Of a stretch of DNA of 64,000 nt, positions 42,924-52,244 are shown one piece after another. This DNA comes from Desulfobacter sp. GTDB lineage: Bacteria; Desulfobacterota; Desulfobacteria; Desulfobacterales; Desulfobacteraceae. The notes under the pieces were generated by a model. The model searched no databases, was not told where the DNA came from, and saw only the letters and a program-made list of their open reading frames with translations. The DNA lies in the NCBI GenBank assembly GCA_028768525.1, contig CP054837.1:4212001-4276000 (forward strand). Reading direction: 5' to 3'. Within the stretch, counting starts at the first letter, position 1; each line of letters begins with the position of its first letter. The translations under genes were made by a program, and so were the position numbers.

Positions 42924-45080
42924 TTAAAAGGGGTGTTTTGCCGCTGGGTCAGGGGATAATTTTTTATACCGTCCCTTGAGCCAGTTACCCAGGTCCGAAA
43001 CATACCATTTTGAGAAGCGCCGGTCCGACGGTCCGCCGGGCATGTTGGAGTACAGGTCCGGTTCCGCCAGGTCCGAGACCATGCGGATGGAGGGCATGAA
43101 GGTGGTGGTACGGCCGGCACTTTTGTAGATCTGGCCCTGGTGGATGGTGGCACGCCCGCCGATGCCGGTGACCGGCCCCCGGTCGAATCCCAGGAAACCG
43201 GGGAGCTTGCCTCCGAAAAGAATGTGGCTGAGGGGAAATCGGCGGCCGCGGCCCCAGCGACGGGGCTTGGTGTCCAATGCGTCGTCAATGGCCGCTTTAA
43301 AGATGTCTTCTCGGGACCGGCCGTTGAACCAGGGGGAGGCTTCGGTAAGGAGTATTCTGTCGAAGTTATCGTAAAAATCGATGAATATGCCGGTTTCCCG
43401 GGAAAGGTAATCCATGGCGGCGATACCGAAACCGTTTTCCCCGAACACGGATTTGTACAGGCGGGCGTAAATCCGCTCAAAGAGGAAGGCGCCTTTTGAA
43501 TTTTTGTCGTAGCAGAGGTCCCAGGCCTTCAGAATATCGCCCTGGGGGGTCTCCGGTAACAGGGGGCGGATGACCGCCATGAATTGTTCGGCCTGGATGG
43601 AGTACAGGTCCCCGTGAATGGCGTACATCTCCTCCCGGGTAAGCTGGGTCCTGCCTTCCAGCAGGCGGTCGATGCGCTCGGACCGGTATGCCCCCATGCA
43701 GACGGTGATGGGAGCGGCCTTTCCGTATGCGTTGAGGTTTTGGTTGGCCGTGGAGAAAAAGCCTTTGGACGGGTTGAGTTTCCGGGGCAGGTCGTCGGGG
43801 TCGATGAATCCCTGCCAGTCGTTTTCGGCTTTCCAGCCGGGCAGGGGGATAAATCCCCGGGTGCCGTGATTGCGCTTGGGCACCTTTCCGGTCATCTGGA
43901 AACCGATGCTGCCACTGGTATCGGCCAGGACGAAGCTCCATCCGGTTTCCACCCGGCGGACTGAGTCCATGGCCGTTTCCACGGTGTCGGCGTCCCAGAG
44001 TCCGAACAGGGCGGACAGGGAGTCCCCCCCTGAATCTGCCGCCGCCCACCGGGTCGCCAGGTAACAGCCTTCCTGATTCGGATCTCCGTCCAGCACCCCG
44101 TGGCCGTTTTCGTAAAAGATAATTTTTTTTGGCTCTTTTTTCTTTCTTTCGATCACTTCCGTTCTCTGGTCAAAGGGAATCCACTGGTCCCTGTCTTCCC
44201 GGTAGTATTTCCCGTCCCTGCAGTTTTCAATCCAGGAGTCAATGCTATCGATGAAGGCATAGGTCACTCCCCAGGCGAGTTCACCGGAACGGCCGGCCAG
44301 CACCCCTGGCATACCGGGCATGGAGGCGCCCATGTTGTACCGCCCCTGAGCCTCCATCACCAGCTCATACCAGACATTGGGCAGGCGGTTGATTTCCAGG
44401 TGGGGATCATTGCAGAGTATGGGCTTGCCAGAGGCGGTTTTGCTGCCGGCCACCACCCAGTTGTTGGAGGCCATCATCCGGGGCAGCGCCCGGTTCCACA
44501 GGGCCGGCGGTTCCACGATGCGGTCGCCCAAAGAGACTTTTTTCAGCAGTTGGATGTCCAGACCGTCCAGCAGCCCCGGGAACAGATCTTCCAGCTTGTC
44601 CCTGGAAATACCGGCCTGGACCATCTCCACAAAGAGGCGCTCCATTTCCCCCTGGGACTGGGCCAGGGTAAGATAACCCATCATTCGGGAGAGCAGCAGG
44701 CTGTGTTCCGGGCGCCAGGGCTCGTGGCGGTATCCCAGCAGCTTCAGTTCCCAGGGCAGTTTCTCCAAAAAAGCGGCATTGGCGCCATCGCAGTATGCGC
44801 CGATCCAGTCCCGGTGCGCCGGGCTGAGTTTCCGGGTCTGGGCAAAAAGATCCCGGCCCCAGTTCATTTTTCTGAAAAAGGTGTCAATGGCCAGCATCTC
44901 ATCGCCGCTGTCCAGGAATTCACATCCCCGGCCCTGGCCCAGAATGCGCATGAGCAGCATCTGCAGCCCCCTGTCTTTGGCATGGGCATATCCCTGGCCC
45001 CAGAAAATATCCGCCATGGTGTTTCCTTTGATGCGGGGGATACCGTTATGGTCTCTTTGGATGGATATGCCTTTTTTCAT
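42924..45080 (-). CDS. Penicillin-acylase-family Ntn hydrolase
   Basis: 718 aa. The self-processing nucleophile is probably Ser205 in RMMASNNWVVAGSKTASG, with ILCNDPHLEI following, as in penicillin G acylase, cephalosporin acylase and AHL acylases. Alpha chain: about residues 1-204; beta chain: from 205. Unlike typical family members there is no signal peptide (it starts MKKGISIQRDHNGIPRI), so it may act in the cytoplasm or be exported some other way. Substrates could be N-acyl amino acids, quorum signals or polyamine amides. RBS AGGGAG. Confidence 0.9.
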   Translation of the reverse strand: MKKGISIQRDHNGIPRIKGNTMADIFWGQGYAHAKDRGLQMLLMRILGQGRGCEFLDSGDEMLAIDTFFRKMNWGRDLFAQTRKLSPAHRDWIGAYCDGANAAFLEKLPWELKLLGYRHEPWRPEHSLLLSRMMGYLTLAQSQGEMERLFVEMVQAGISRDKLEDLFPGLLDGLDIQLLKKVSLGDRIVEPPALWNRALPRMMASNNWVVAGSKTASGKPILCNDPHLEINRLPNVWYELVMEAQGRYNMGASMPGMPGVLAGRSGELAWGVTYAFIDSIDSWIENCRDGKYYREDRDQWIPFDQRTEVIERKKKEPKKIIFYENGHGVLDGDPNQEGCYLATRWAAADSGGDSLSALFGLWDADTVETAMDSVRRVETGWSFVLADTSGSIGFQMTGKVPKRNHGTRGFIPLPGWKAENDWQGFIDPDDLPRKLNPSKGFFSTANQNLNAYGKAAPITVCMGAYRSERIDRLLEGRTQLTREEMYAIHGDLYSIQAEQFMAVIRPLLPETPQGDILKAWDLCYDKNSKGAFLFERIYARLYKSVFGENGFGIAAMDYLSRETGIFIDFYDNFDRILLTEASPWFNGRSREDIFKAAIDDALDTKPRRWGRGRRFPLSHILFGGKLPGFLGFDRGPVTGIGGRATIHQGQIYKSAGRTTTFMPSIRMVSDLAEPDLYSNMPGGPSDRRFSKWYVSDLGNWLKGRYKKLSPDPAAKHPF

Positions 45081-45369
45081 GGATGCAGCTCCCTGACATG
45101 AGTTTGATTTGTGAACATTGTTTATTGTTTAATCCGGCAGGTTAGACCTGTCAATGAAAATGTGGGGATTCTTACGGAAGAACAGAGACTTGTCATCCGG
45201 ACCGGATTCTAGTACTCTAAAGTTTATACACCGGCAGGCCGAATTCTTGTTAAACTAATAATTGATTTTTCCTCGTTTTCCCGCGGATGCGACGCTTTTT
45301 TCAGTTGGGGATTTCTCCAAGGTGCAGGGCCGTCGGCGACCATCCTTTTAGGCATGAAAAGGAGAAGCC

Positions 45370-45564
45370 ATGATTGAGAAGTTTCTTTCGGACAGAGGGG
45401 GGAGGCGCCGGATCTCCGACCGGAGATTCCGGGTGGGAGCCAAACACGATCCAGAGCGGCGGACCGGGTGGAAACGCCGGTCGGGCTGGGACAGACGGTA
45501 CAAACAGGATCCGGTGGCCCGGGAGACGGACCAGAGGGAGGAATCCTCCGGAACAGCGGAGTAG
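45370..45564 (+). CDS. Small Arg/Asp-rich protein
   Basis: 64 aa, RBS AAAAGGAGAAGCC. It has repeated GRRRISDRRF / ERRTGWKRRSGWDRR units, a pattern of basic dyads separated by Asp and Gly that I recognise from unnamed small proteins of anaerobic Deltaproteobacteria. It may bind nucleic acid or acidic membrane lipid. It lies 76 bp ahead of the Slam-like gene on the same strand and could belong to that transcript. Confidence 0.6.
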   Translation: MIEKFLSDRGGRRRISDRRFRVGAKHDPERRTGWKRRSGWDRRYKQDPVARETDQREESSGTAE

Positions 45565-45640
45565 CCGGTGGGGCATTGAATCCGGAATAGGATAGTTCAC
45601 GATTTCCTTTAACAGATGCGAAATTAGACAAGGACCCCAA

Positions 45641-46975
45641 ATGAATAAACACCTGAGTATCTTGCTCTTTTGCCTGGTGATGGCGGCAGGCTGCATCTGG
45701 CTTTCGCCTCCGGCCGGAGCGGCTGACTTTGATACCCATGCCCAAAAGGGGATGGCCGCCTTTCAGAAAAAAGCCTATCAAACCGCCTACGATGAATTCC
45801 TCAAAGCCTTTGAAATCGCGCCGGATCATTTCTGGGTTAATTTTTACCTGGGACGCGCCGCCCATGAAACCGGCAATTACGAAATGGCTGTCATGGTTTT
45901 CGAACGGGCGCTGATCATCCATCCGGGGGATAGCCGGGTCAAGCTGGAGATGGCCCGTGCCTTCCAGAGACTGGGGGTGAGCGACATGGCCAGAAAGTAC
46001 TGCAACGAGGTATTGCTCACCGATCCCCCTGAAACGGTGAAGCAGAATATTGAAAAATTTTTGGCCTATATCGACCGCAGTGAACAGCGCCATTTTTTCA
46101 GCGGCATCGTCAGCCTGGGACTGGACTGGAACGACAATGTCTGGACCAGCCCCGCCAACAGTACCATCAGTACAACATTGGGTCAGGTATCCCTTTCAGG
46201 GAATTCAGCGCGGGAAATTGACGATTTTATCTGTTCCGCCATTGCCGAACTCAGCCATACCTACAGCTTTCCCTATTCCAGGGTCTCCTGGCAGACCAAG
46301 GCAACGGGATATAAGGCCCTGTACAATGAAGAACATGGCCTGGATACCCAATATCTGAGTCTGGACACCGGGCCGGAATACCTTTTGAAAACCGGGGTGG
46401 CCGGCATCCATCTCACCGCCGATTACATGGACCTGGACGATCAAACATACACCCATGCCCTGGGCACCCGGATATTTTACCGCCACGTGATCACCCCCGC
46501 CCTTGTGATAACGCCGGGGGCGGCCTTCAGCAAGAGGGAATATACCGAAACCCCGGCAAAGGACAGTGACAACCGGCGGCTGGACCTGGAAGCGGTTTTC
46601 CTGTTCCGGAATATATGGTGGGGCGCGGAACTGGGATATGAACGGGAAACCGCAGATGACGATGAGTACAGCTTTGACCGGTATAATATCCGCTTGTCCG
46701 CCAACCGTGAAATCGCAGGTGGTATCACCCTTTTCAGTTCCTATGACTATACCTATACCACCTATGACGGCACCCCGGGTCTGTTCAGCGCCCCCCGGCG
46801 GGACCATCTCCATAATCTGGGCTGCGGCGTAAAAAAACGGCTGTGGCAGTCCGGGGACAACCGGCAGAGTTTCGCACTCAGCCTGGCCTACCGGCATGTT
46901 CGTTCCGATGCCACCCTGGACCTTTACGACTATAAGAAAAATATTGTGAGTTCCGCCCTTGAATACCGGTTTTAA
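45641..46975 (+). CDS. Slam-like outer-membrane TPR-barrel protein
   Basis: 444 aa. A signal peptide ends near PAGAADF. TPR repeats cover residues 28-140 (GMAAFQKKAYQTAYDEFLKA, LGRAAHETGNYEMAVMVFER). From ~145 the sequence is an amphipathic beta-barrel with many aromatic strand ends, opening with SGIVSLGLDWNDNVWTSP and closing with SALEYRF, a terminal Phe typical of outer-membrane proteins. TPR plus a ~14-strand barrel is the Slam (surface lipoprotein assembly modulator, type XI secretion) layout. The next gene encodes a secreted protein with a TbpB-like C-terminus, the known class of Slam clients, which supports the call. Confidence 0.68.
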   Translation: MNKHLSILLFCLVMAAGCIWLSPPAGAADFDTHAQKGMAAFQKKAYQTAYDEFLKAFEIAPDHFWVNFYLGRAAHETGNYEMAVMVFERALIIHPGDSRVKLEMARAFQRLGVSDMARKYCNEVLLTDPPETVKQNIEKFLAYIDRSEQRHFFSGIVSLGLDWNDNVWTSPANSTISTTLGQVSLSGNSAREIDDFICSAIAELSHTYSFPYSRVSWQTKATGYKALYNEEHGLDTQYLSLDTGPEYLLKTGVAGIHLTADYMDLDDQTYTHALGTRIFYRHVITPALVITPGAAFSKREYTETPAKDSDNRRLDLEAVFLFRNIWWGAELGYERETADDDEYSFDRYNIRLSANREIAGGITLFSSYDYTYTTYDGTPGLFSAPRRDHLHNLGCGVKKRLWQSGDNRQSFALSLAYRHVRSDATLDLYDYKKNIVSSALEYRF

Positions 46976-46986
46976 AGGGGAGAAAT

Positions 46987-49305
46987 ATGAGTTTTTTTCG
47001 TCAGGTTTTAATTTATATGGTTCTGGCCGTGGCCCTGGCTGCGGGATCGCCTGATAATTCCGGGGCTGCCGCCCGGGATCCCATTGGCAAAATCGTTGCC
47101 ATCCGGGGAAAGGCAACGGCATCCATGGAAGGGGCGGCCCCCCGGGTGCTTTCCCTAAAAGCCCCGGTCTTTTTAAAGGAGACCATAGAGACCGCAAGGG
47201 GGCGGCTCCAGATCATGTTTACGGACAATACCCTGATGACCCTGGGCCGGAATGCGAAAATGGTGCTGGAAGAATACCAGTGGAAGAAGGGGAGTCCCCA
47301 ATCCAGGCTGCATACCAAGATCAAGGCCGGAAGTTTCAGGGTCATGGGCGGCGCCATCACCCGGGATGCCCCCCAGAATTTCAAGACCGAGGCCCCGTCG
47401 GCCACCATCGGTATCCGGGGGTCCATGTATGCGGGGATCGTCCGGGGCAATCGGCTCTCCGTGGTTTACCAGGGGGGCAGGGGGATTTTTGTCTCCAACC
47501 CCCAAGGCCGGGTGGACATCGACCGCCCCGGATTCGGCACCGAGGTTGCCGGCATGGGCGCTCCGCCGGACGAACCCAAGCCCTTTGACGAGACCCGCAT
47601 GGAAGAAATCGAAGGGGGAATGGCCGTTGCTGAAGAACCATCCGGGGGACAGGACACGGAGGGCGGGACCGATGACGCCGGAACCCAAGGGGAAGACGCC
47701 GGGGAAACAGACGGATCGGACAGCGGTGTGTCCCAAGAGGGAACCGCATCCGGGGATGACGCCGGGACACAGGAACAGGACGGTGGTGAGGGGGGCGATC
47801 CGGCAACCGCTGATGCCTTTGCTGAAGGTGAGGCAGATGCCGGGTCCTCTTTTGAAACCGGAACCCCGGATGTTACCTCCGACTCAACCGGAGAAATCGA
47901 ACCTGTGCTGACCACGCCGGAAACGGTGACAGCGGGACTGGCGGATGCCACCGCCCAGGAGGCTGTCCCGGTGGCCGCCAACAGCTATGAACAGGGCATA
48001 TTCGATGTGCTGGCCGAACTGGGGTTTGTGGGCGCCCGGTCGACATCCCTGCCCGGCTTAGGTATCTGGACCTATGCCGGACTGATAAGAGACAGCGATC
48101 CAACCATAACCGACGATACCTTTGTGGTGCATGTTAACTGGTACGGCAAACGCTTTATCGGGTTTGAAAAGGATCCCAGCTATCCTGGCATGACCACCAA
48201 CGGTTTTGCCATCGGCCAGATTGACAGCACCGGTGCCCTGGTAAACGTCCGGCTTTTAGGGTCCGGCGACCCGGCTGGCGCGGGAGGGCCTGGCGTTATT
48301 TCCGCCCTCACCGGTTCCGAAGACTTCGGCCATGTCTACGGTACTAACCAGGGGGCTGTGGGCCTTGCCCTTTCGGGCACCGATTATGAACTTGCCAGCC
48401 CTTATTCGACCCATGCCTGGTCCGATGTTTCCGCAGCCACCTTTGACAAGGTTTCCACTTCCCCGGATCCGGGCAATGCCTGGAACGGGTTTTTCGTGGG
48501 GCTGGGGGAGGATATGAACAATATTGATACCGACCGGGTCTATTTTATCAATGATGATTCCGCCAAATTCAGTATGGGGTTCAACCGGGCTACAGGAACC
48601 ATTTCCGGCACCATGACCGGCATAGACGCATTTGGGGGGGGCAATCAGATCAACAACCTGCAAATCGGCGGCGCATCGGTTACCCAGTCCGCCTATATCG
48701 CAGATGACCGGCTGGGCGCCGAGTTGATCGGAACCAGCGCGGTTATTACCCAAAATGGCGGCAGTACAGGATTAAAGTCCTGGGGGAATTTTCTGGTCTC
48801 CTCCATGGAGACCCCGTTGTCGGACAACACCTATTGGGGGTACTGGGAGATCGCATATAAGGAGCCGGGCTCAAACTATGATTACCATGTCCATGTCCCC
48901 GGTTCTCTGTGGATAGCAGGGGATAGAACCCCCAATACCGTTGTCCAGTCCCTTACCGGTACGTTTTCATATACCGGCGGCGCAATGGGCATCATGATTG
49001 ATTCCGGGGTGTCCCCCCAGGTCAGCCAGCTGACCAACGGCCAGACCTCATTAAATGTTGATTTCAGCGGGAAGACCATATCAGGGAATATCAATTTTTC
49101 ACAGGTGAATCTGACCGTCACCGTGGCGGCCGCAGATTTTCTGGCCGGCGGGAGCACCGGGTTCACGGGCACCATATCCGGGGCCGCCACCTCACAGGTC
49201 AACGGCGCTTTTTTCGGCGCCAATGCCCAGGGACTGGGGGGGAATTTCGCCGCTGATTTCGGATCTGTCAAATATATGGGCATATTTGCCGGGGACCGTC
49301 CCTAG
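46987..49305 (+). CDS. FecR-domain secreted protein with TbpB-like C-terminal barrel
   Basis: 772 aa. Signal peptide (1-28) without a lipobox Cys. A FecR domain covers ~33-150 (GKIVAIRGKATASMEG, LKETIETARGRLQIMF, the APSATIGIRG motif at 137-145). An acidic Gly/Glu/Asp linker (~195-320) follows, then a long beta-rich region ending in VNGAFFGANAQGLGGNFAAD, the strand-end pattern of transferrin-binding-protein-B-type barrels. An eight-G run lies in frame at 48634-48641. It is 11 bp after the Slam-like gene and 9 bp before the CHASE2 cyclase. Predicted to be a soluble or surface-released protein exported by its neighbour; the bound ligand is unknown. Confidence 0.8.
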   Translation: MSFFRQVLIYMVLAVALAAGSPDNSGAAARDPIGKIVAIRGKATASMEGAAPRVLSLKAPVFLKETIETARGRLQIMFTDNTLMTLGRNAKMVLEEYQWKKGSPQSRLHTKIKAGSFRVMGGAITRDAPQNFKTEAPSATIGIRGSMYAGIVRGNRLSVVYQGGRGIFVSNPQGRVDIDRPGFGTEVAGMGAPPDEPKPFDETRMEEIEGGMAVAEEPSGGQDTEGGTDDAGTQGEDAGETDGSDSGVSQEGTASGDDAGTQEQDGGEGGDPATADAFAEGEADAGSSFETGTPDVTSDSTGEIEPVLTTPETVTAGLADATAQEAVPVAANSYEQGIFDVLAELGFVGARSTSLPGLGIWTYAGLIRDSDPTITDDTFVVHVNWYGKRFIGFEKDPSYPGMTTNGFAIGQIDSTGALVNVRLLGSGDPAGAGGPGVISALTGSEDFGHVYGTNQGAVGLALSGTDYELASPYSTHAWSDVSAATFDKVSTSPDPGNAWNGFFVGLGEDMNNIDTDRVYFINDDSAKFSMGFNRATGTISGTMTGIDAFGGGNQINNLQIGGASVTQSAYIADDRLGAELIGTSAVITQNGGSTGLKSWGNFLVSSMETPLSDNTYWGYWEIAYKEPGSNYDYHVHVPGSLWIAGDRTPNTVVQSLTGTFSYTGGAMGIMIDSGVSPQVSQLTNGQTSLNVDFSGKTISGNINFSQVNLTVTVAAADFLAGGSTGFTGTISGAATSQVNGAFFGANAQGLGGNFAADFGSVKYMGIFAGDRP

Positions 49306-49314
49306 GACGACAAG

Positions 49315-51372
49315 ATGACCATCCCCTTCAAGGAGACCCTGGCCCGGATTTTTAATCTTCCCTTCTGGGCGGGATGTCTGGTCATTCTTTTGTCCTGCGC
49401 GGCATTGTATGTGTCGGGGAATGAAAAGCCGCTCTTTGTGGCCGGCATGGACAACAAGGTCACGGACATCATGTTCCGCATCCGGGGGCCCCGGCCCCAC
49501 ACCGGGCAGGTGGTCATTGTGGACATTGACGAGAAAAGCCTGGGCCGCTTCGGGCAGTGGCCCTGGCCCCGGGACCTCATGGCCGGCCTGACCCGTGCCA
49601 TCCACGGAAACGGGGGCCGGGTCATCGGGTTTGATATTGTCTTTGCCGAACCCGACCGAACCTCACCCAGGCGCCAGCTGCCGGTGCTGGAGTCCCTGAT
49701 GGGAGAAGAGGTGCCCCCTGCGGTCCGGGCGAGGATCCTGGCGCGATATGCCGGGGACAACGACGCCGCCTTCGGGGAGGCCCTGGCCGATACCCGGGCG
49801 GTGCTGGGCTATGCTTTTCAGTTTAAAAATGACGGGCTCAAGGCCGAGGACCAGACCCCCTTTCCGTCGGCCCGCATCCGCCTGGTCCCGGAATCCGTTC
49901 CTTTCCGGAGCCTGGCCCTGATTCCGGCCTACAGGGCTCTTATCAATACCGATGCCGTGGCCATGGCCGAGAGCGAGGGCTTTTTCAACGTGATCACCGA
50001 CGAGTCCGGCACGGTGCGCCAGGTCCCCCTGCTCATGGCCATGGACGGGGTGCCCTATCCCTCCCTGGCCCTGGAAACCTTCAGGGTGGGCCGGGGCCTT
50101 GAGGAGATCATCATTCATACGGACACCCGGCTGGCCACCCGGCGCACGCCGGTCATCGGGATTTCCATGGGCGATTCCTTTTTCCCCACCTCCAACACCG
50201 GACGGCTGTTTGTCAACCACCGGGGGCCGCCGGGCACCTTTCCCTATCTCTCCGCCGCAGACCTGCTCACGGGAAAAAAGCCCATTGATCTTGCCGGCAA
50301 ATACGTTCTGGTGGGCTCATCGGCCACCGGCCTATTTGACCTGCGGGCCACCCCCTTTTCCAGCACCATGCCCGGGATTGAGATCAATGCCAATATCATC
50401 GATAATCTGATTCAAAAGGATCCCTTTGCCTATGACCGGTATACCGAGATCGGCATCACCTACCTGCTGGTCATTTCCGGAGGCTTTGTTTTGACCCTCA
50501 TCCTCTGCCGGCTCTCCCCGGTGGCTGGCAGCCTGGGGGCCTTCGGTTTTCTGGGGGCGGTATTCTGGGGTAATTATTATTTCTTTTTTTTGAACAACCG
50601 CCAGGTGGGTCTGACCCATGCCGCCGCCACCTATGTGCTGATCCTGGTCCTGGTCAGCGTGCTCAATTATGTCCGGGAGGGCCGGGCAAAGCGGTATATC
50701 CAGAAGGCTTTTTCCCACTATCTGGCCCCGGATGTGGTCTCCTCACTGATTAAACAGCCGGGAAAACTCACCCTCTCCGGGGAGCAGAAAGAACTGACCG
50801 TGCTTTTTTCGGATATCCGGGATTTTACCAGTATTTCCGAGAAAATGGATTCCAGTACCCTGGGCCGGTTCATGAACCGTTACCTTACCCGTATGAGCCG
50901 GATTATCATGGACAACGGCGGCACCGTGGACAAGTTTATCGGGGATGCTATCATGGCTTTCTGGGGGGCGCCCAAGGATGAACCCGACCATGCCGGAAAA
51001 GCCGTGGAAACGGCCCTGGCCATGATAAAGTCACTGGAAGACCTCAATCTTGAGTTCGCGTCCCTGGGCCTGCCCCGGGTCCGTATCGGGGTGGGCATCA
51101 ATACCGGCATCGTGAGTGTGGGAAATTTCGGCAGCCAGGACCGCTTTGACTATACGGTGATGGGGGACAACGTCAACCTGGCCTCCCGTCTTGAGGGGAC
51201 TAACAAAACCTACGGCACGGTTATCTTGGTTTCCCAGGCCACCAAGGCGGCGGTGGACGGGCGTTTTGAATTTGGCTATGTGGATGAAGTCAGGGTCAAG
51301 GGCAAGGAGATCCCCGTTAAAATTTACACCCCAATGGTCGGGGGGAAAGGGGCAGACCAGCTGCCCGGATGA
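49315..51372 (+). CDS. CHASE2-domain adenylate/guanylate cyclase
   Basis: 685 aa. N-terminal membrane helix (~15-38), extracytoplasmic CHASE2 sensor (~40-360; GQVVIVDIDEKSLGRFGQWP, VIGFDIVFAEPD), three membrane helices (~375-450) and a class III cyclase domain (~485-665). Catalytic features include the metal-binding Asp in VLFSDIRDFTSIS, FIGDAIMAFWGAP, and the TVMGDNVNLASRLE segment. It makes cAMP or cGMP in the cytoplasm in response to a periplasmic cue. Being the third gene of the Slam-like/FecR-TbpB operon, the secreted FecR protein may supply that cue; this is inference. Confidence 0.92.
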   Translation: MTIPFKETLARIFNLPFWAGCLVILLSCAALYVSGNEKPLFVAGMDNKVTDIMFRIRGPRPHTGQVVIVDIDEKSLGRFGQWPWPRDLMAGLTRAIHGNGGRVIGFDIVFAEPDRTSPRRQLPVLESLMGEEVPPAVRARILARYAGDNDAAFGEALADTRAVLGYAFQFKNDGLKAEDQTPFPSARIRLVPESVPFRSLALIPAYRALINTDAVAMAESEGFFNVITDESGTVRQVPLLMAMDGVPYPSLALETFRVGRGLEEIIIHTDTRLATRRTPVIGISMGDSFFPTSNTGRLFVNHRGPPGTFPYLSAADLLTGKKPIDLAGKYVLVGSSATGLFDLRATPFSSTMPGIEINANIIDNLIQKDPFAYDRYTEIGITYLLVISGGFVLTLILCRLSPVAGSLGAFGFLGAVFWGNYYFFFLNNRQVGLTHAAATYVLILVLVSVLNYVREGRAKRYIQKAFSHYLAPDVVSSLIKQPGKLTLSGEQKELTVLFSDIRDFTSISEKMDSSTLGRFMNRYLTRMSRIIMDNGGTVDKFIGDAIMAFWGAPKDEPDHAGKAVETALAMIKSLEDLNLEFASLGLPRVRIGVGINTGIVSVGNFGSQDRFDYTVMGDNVNLASRLEGTNKTYGTVILVSQATKAAVDGRFEFGYVDEVRVKGKEIPVKIYTPMVGGKGADQLPG

Positions 51373-51416
51373 GGGGGGGGCGTTTCCGGCATCCGGGGAA
51401 ACAGGCCGGCAGCCGT

Positions 51417-52244
51417 TCATCTGTTGAGATCTTTTTCCACAGGTATATAGGTGAATGGAAGCTGGAAATACTCGAAGAATTTGGCTGTTTTTTTCATGGT
51501 CAGACCGGAGAACAGGGCCGGCAGGCTGATCCCCACGCCGAGGTAGATGTTCCTCTCCCGGTTTTCTTCCCCGGGGTATCCCCGGGCATAATATCCCAAT
51601 TGGAGTTCAAAGTGGCGGGCCGGGGTATGCTTCAGGGCTTTGAAACCGTTCATTCGGACGGCCATGAGGAATTTCATGTTTTCATAATCGGTGAACACAT
51701 CGGTTTTGTCGAATTCCGGAACATATTCAACCCTGAAATTGATTTTTTCACTAAGGCGGGGGCGGGTGTAGAAAAGGTAGGCTGTGGCCGCACCGGCAAG
51801 ATTCATGAGAAGGTCTTCGTGGGAAAATCCGTAATCGCTGAAGGCGTCTCCCAATTCCATGTAACTCATCATGGCAAAGGAGGAGGCGGCCCCCCAAAGC
51901 CCGGCTTCCTCCCTGGAAAAAGACCAGTGATCAAAGGTCGAGGAGAGGATGTGGGAAAGGGCATAGGTAAAATAAAAGTGCCCCAGCTTGTCTGCTCCCC
52001 CTTCCTTGGTCCCGTCGGAAAACCAGCCTTCGCTTTCCCTTTTAGGTGCGGTGTCAAAATAGTCCCATTTGGCCATGCCCCAGGCGGTGATGGCCGTAAT
52101 CCCGGCCAGATTGGTCATGAACACCTTATCTGATTTGGAAAGATCCTGTGCCTCCCATGCCCAGGCAGGGGGGACGGCCAGGACGATGCCTATGACCAGG
52201 CCGAATCCGGCCAGGATGGCGATACTTTTTTTTAAAAGTTTCAT
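51417..52244 (-). CDS. DUF2279 family membrane/exported protein
   Basis: 275 aa from the ATG with GGGGA upstream; a TTG five codons earlier is the alternative. An N-terminal signal or anchor (IAILAGFGLVIGIVLAVPPAWA) is followed by the DUF2279 pattern (GGADKLGHFYFTYALSHIL, SFAMMSYMELGDAFSDYGFS, EDLLMNLAGAA). The C-terminal half is beta-rich with strand pairs (HFELQLGYYARGYPG, NIYLGVGISLP), suggesting a partial outer-membrane-type structure. Convergent with the cyclase. Function is not known for the family. Confidence 0.82.
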   Translation of the reverse strand: MKLLKKSIAILAGFGLVIGIVLAVPPAWAWEAQDLSKSDKVFMTNLAGITAITAWGMAKWDYFDTAPKRESEGWFSDGTKEGGADKLGHFYFTYALSHILSSTFDHWSFSREEAGLWGAASSFAMMSYMELGDAFSDYGFSHEDLLMNLAGAATAYLFYTRPRLSEKINFRVEYVPEFDKTDVFTDYENMKFLMAVRMNGFKALKHTPARHFELQLGYYARGYPGEENRERNIYLGVGISLPALFSGLTMKKTAKFFEYFQLPFTYIPVEKDLNR

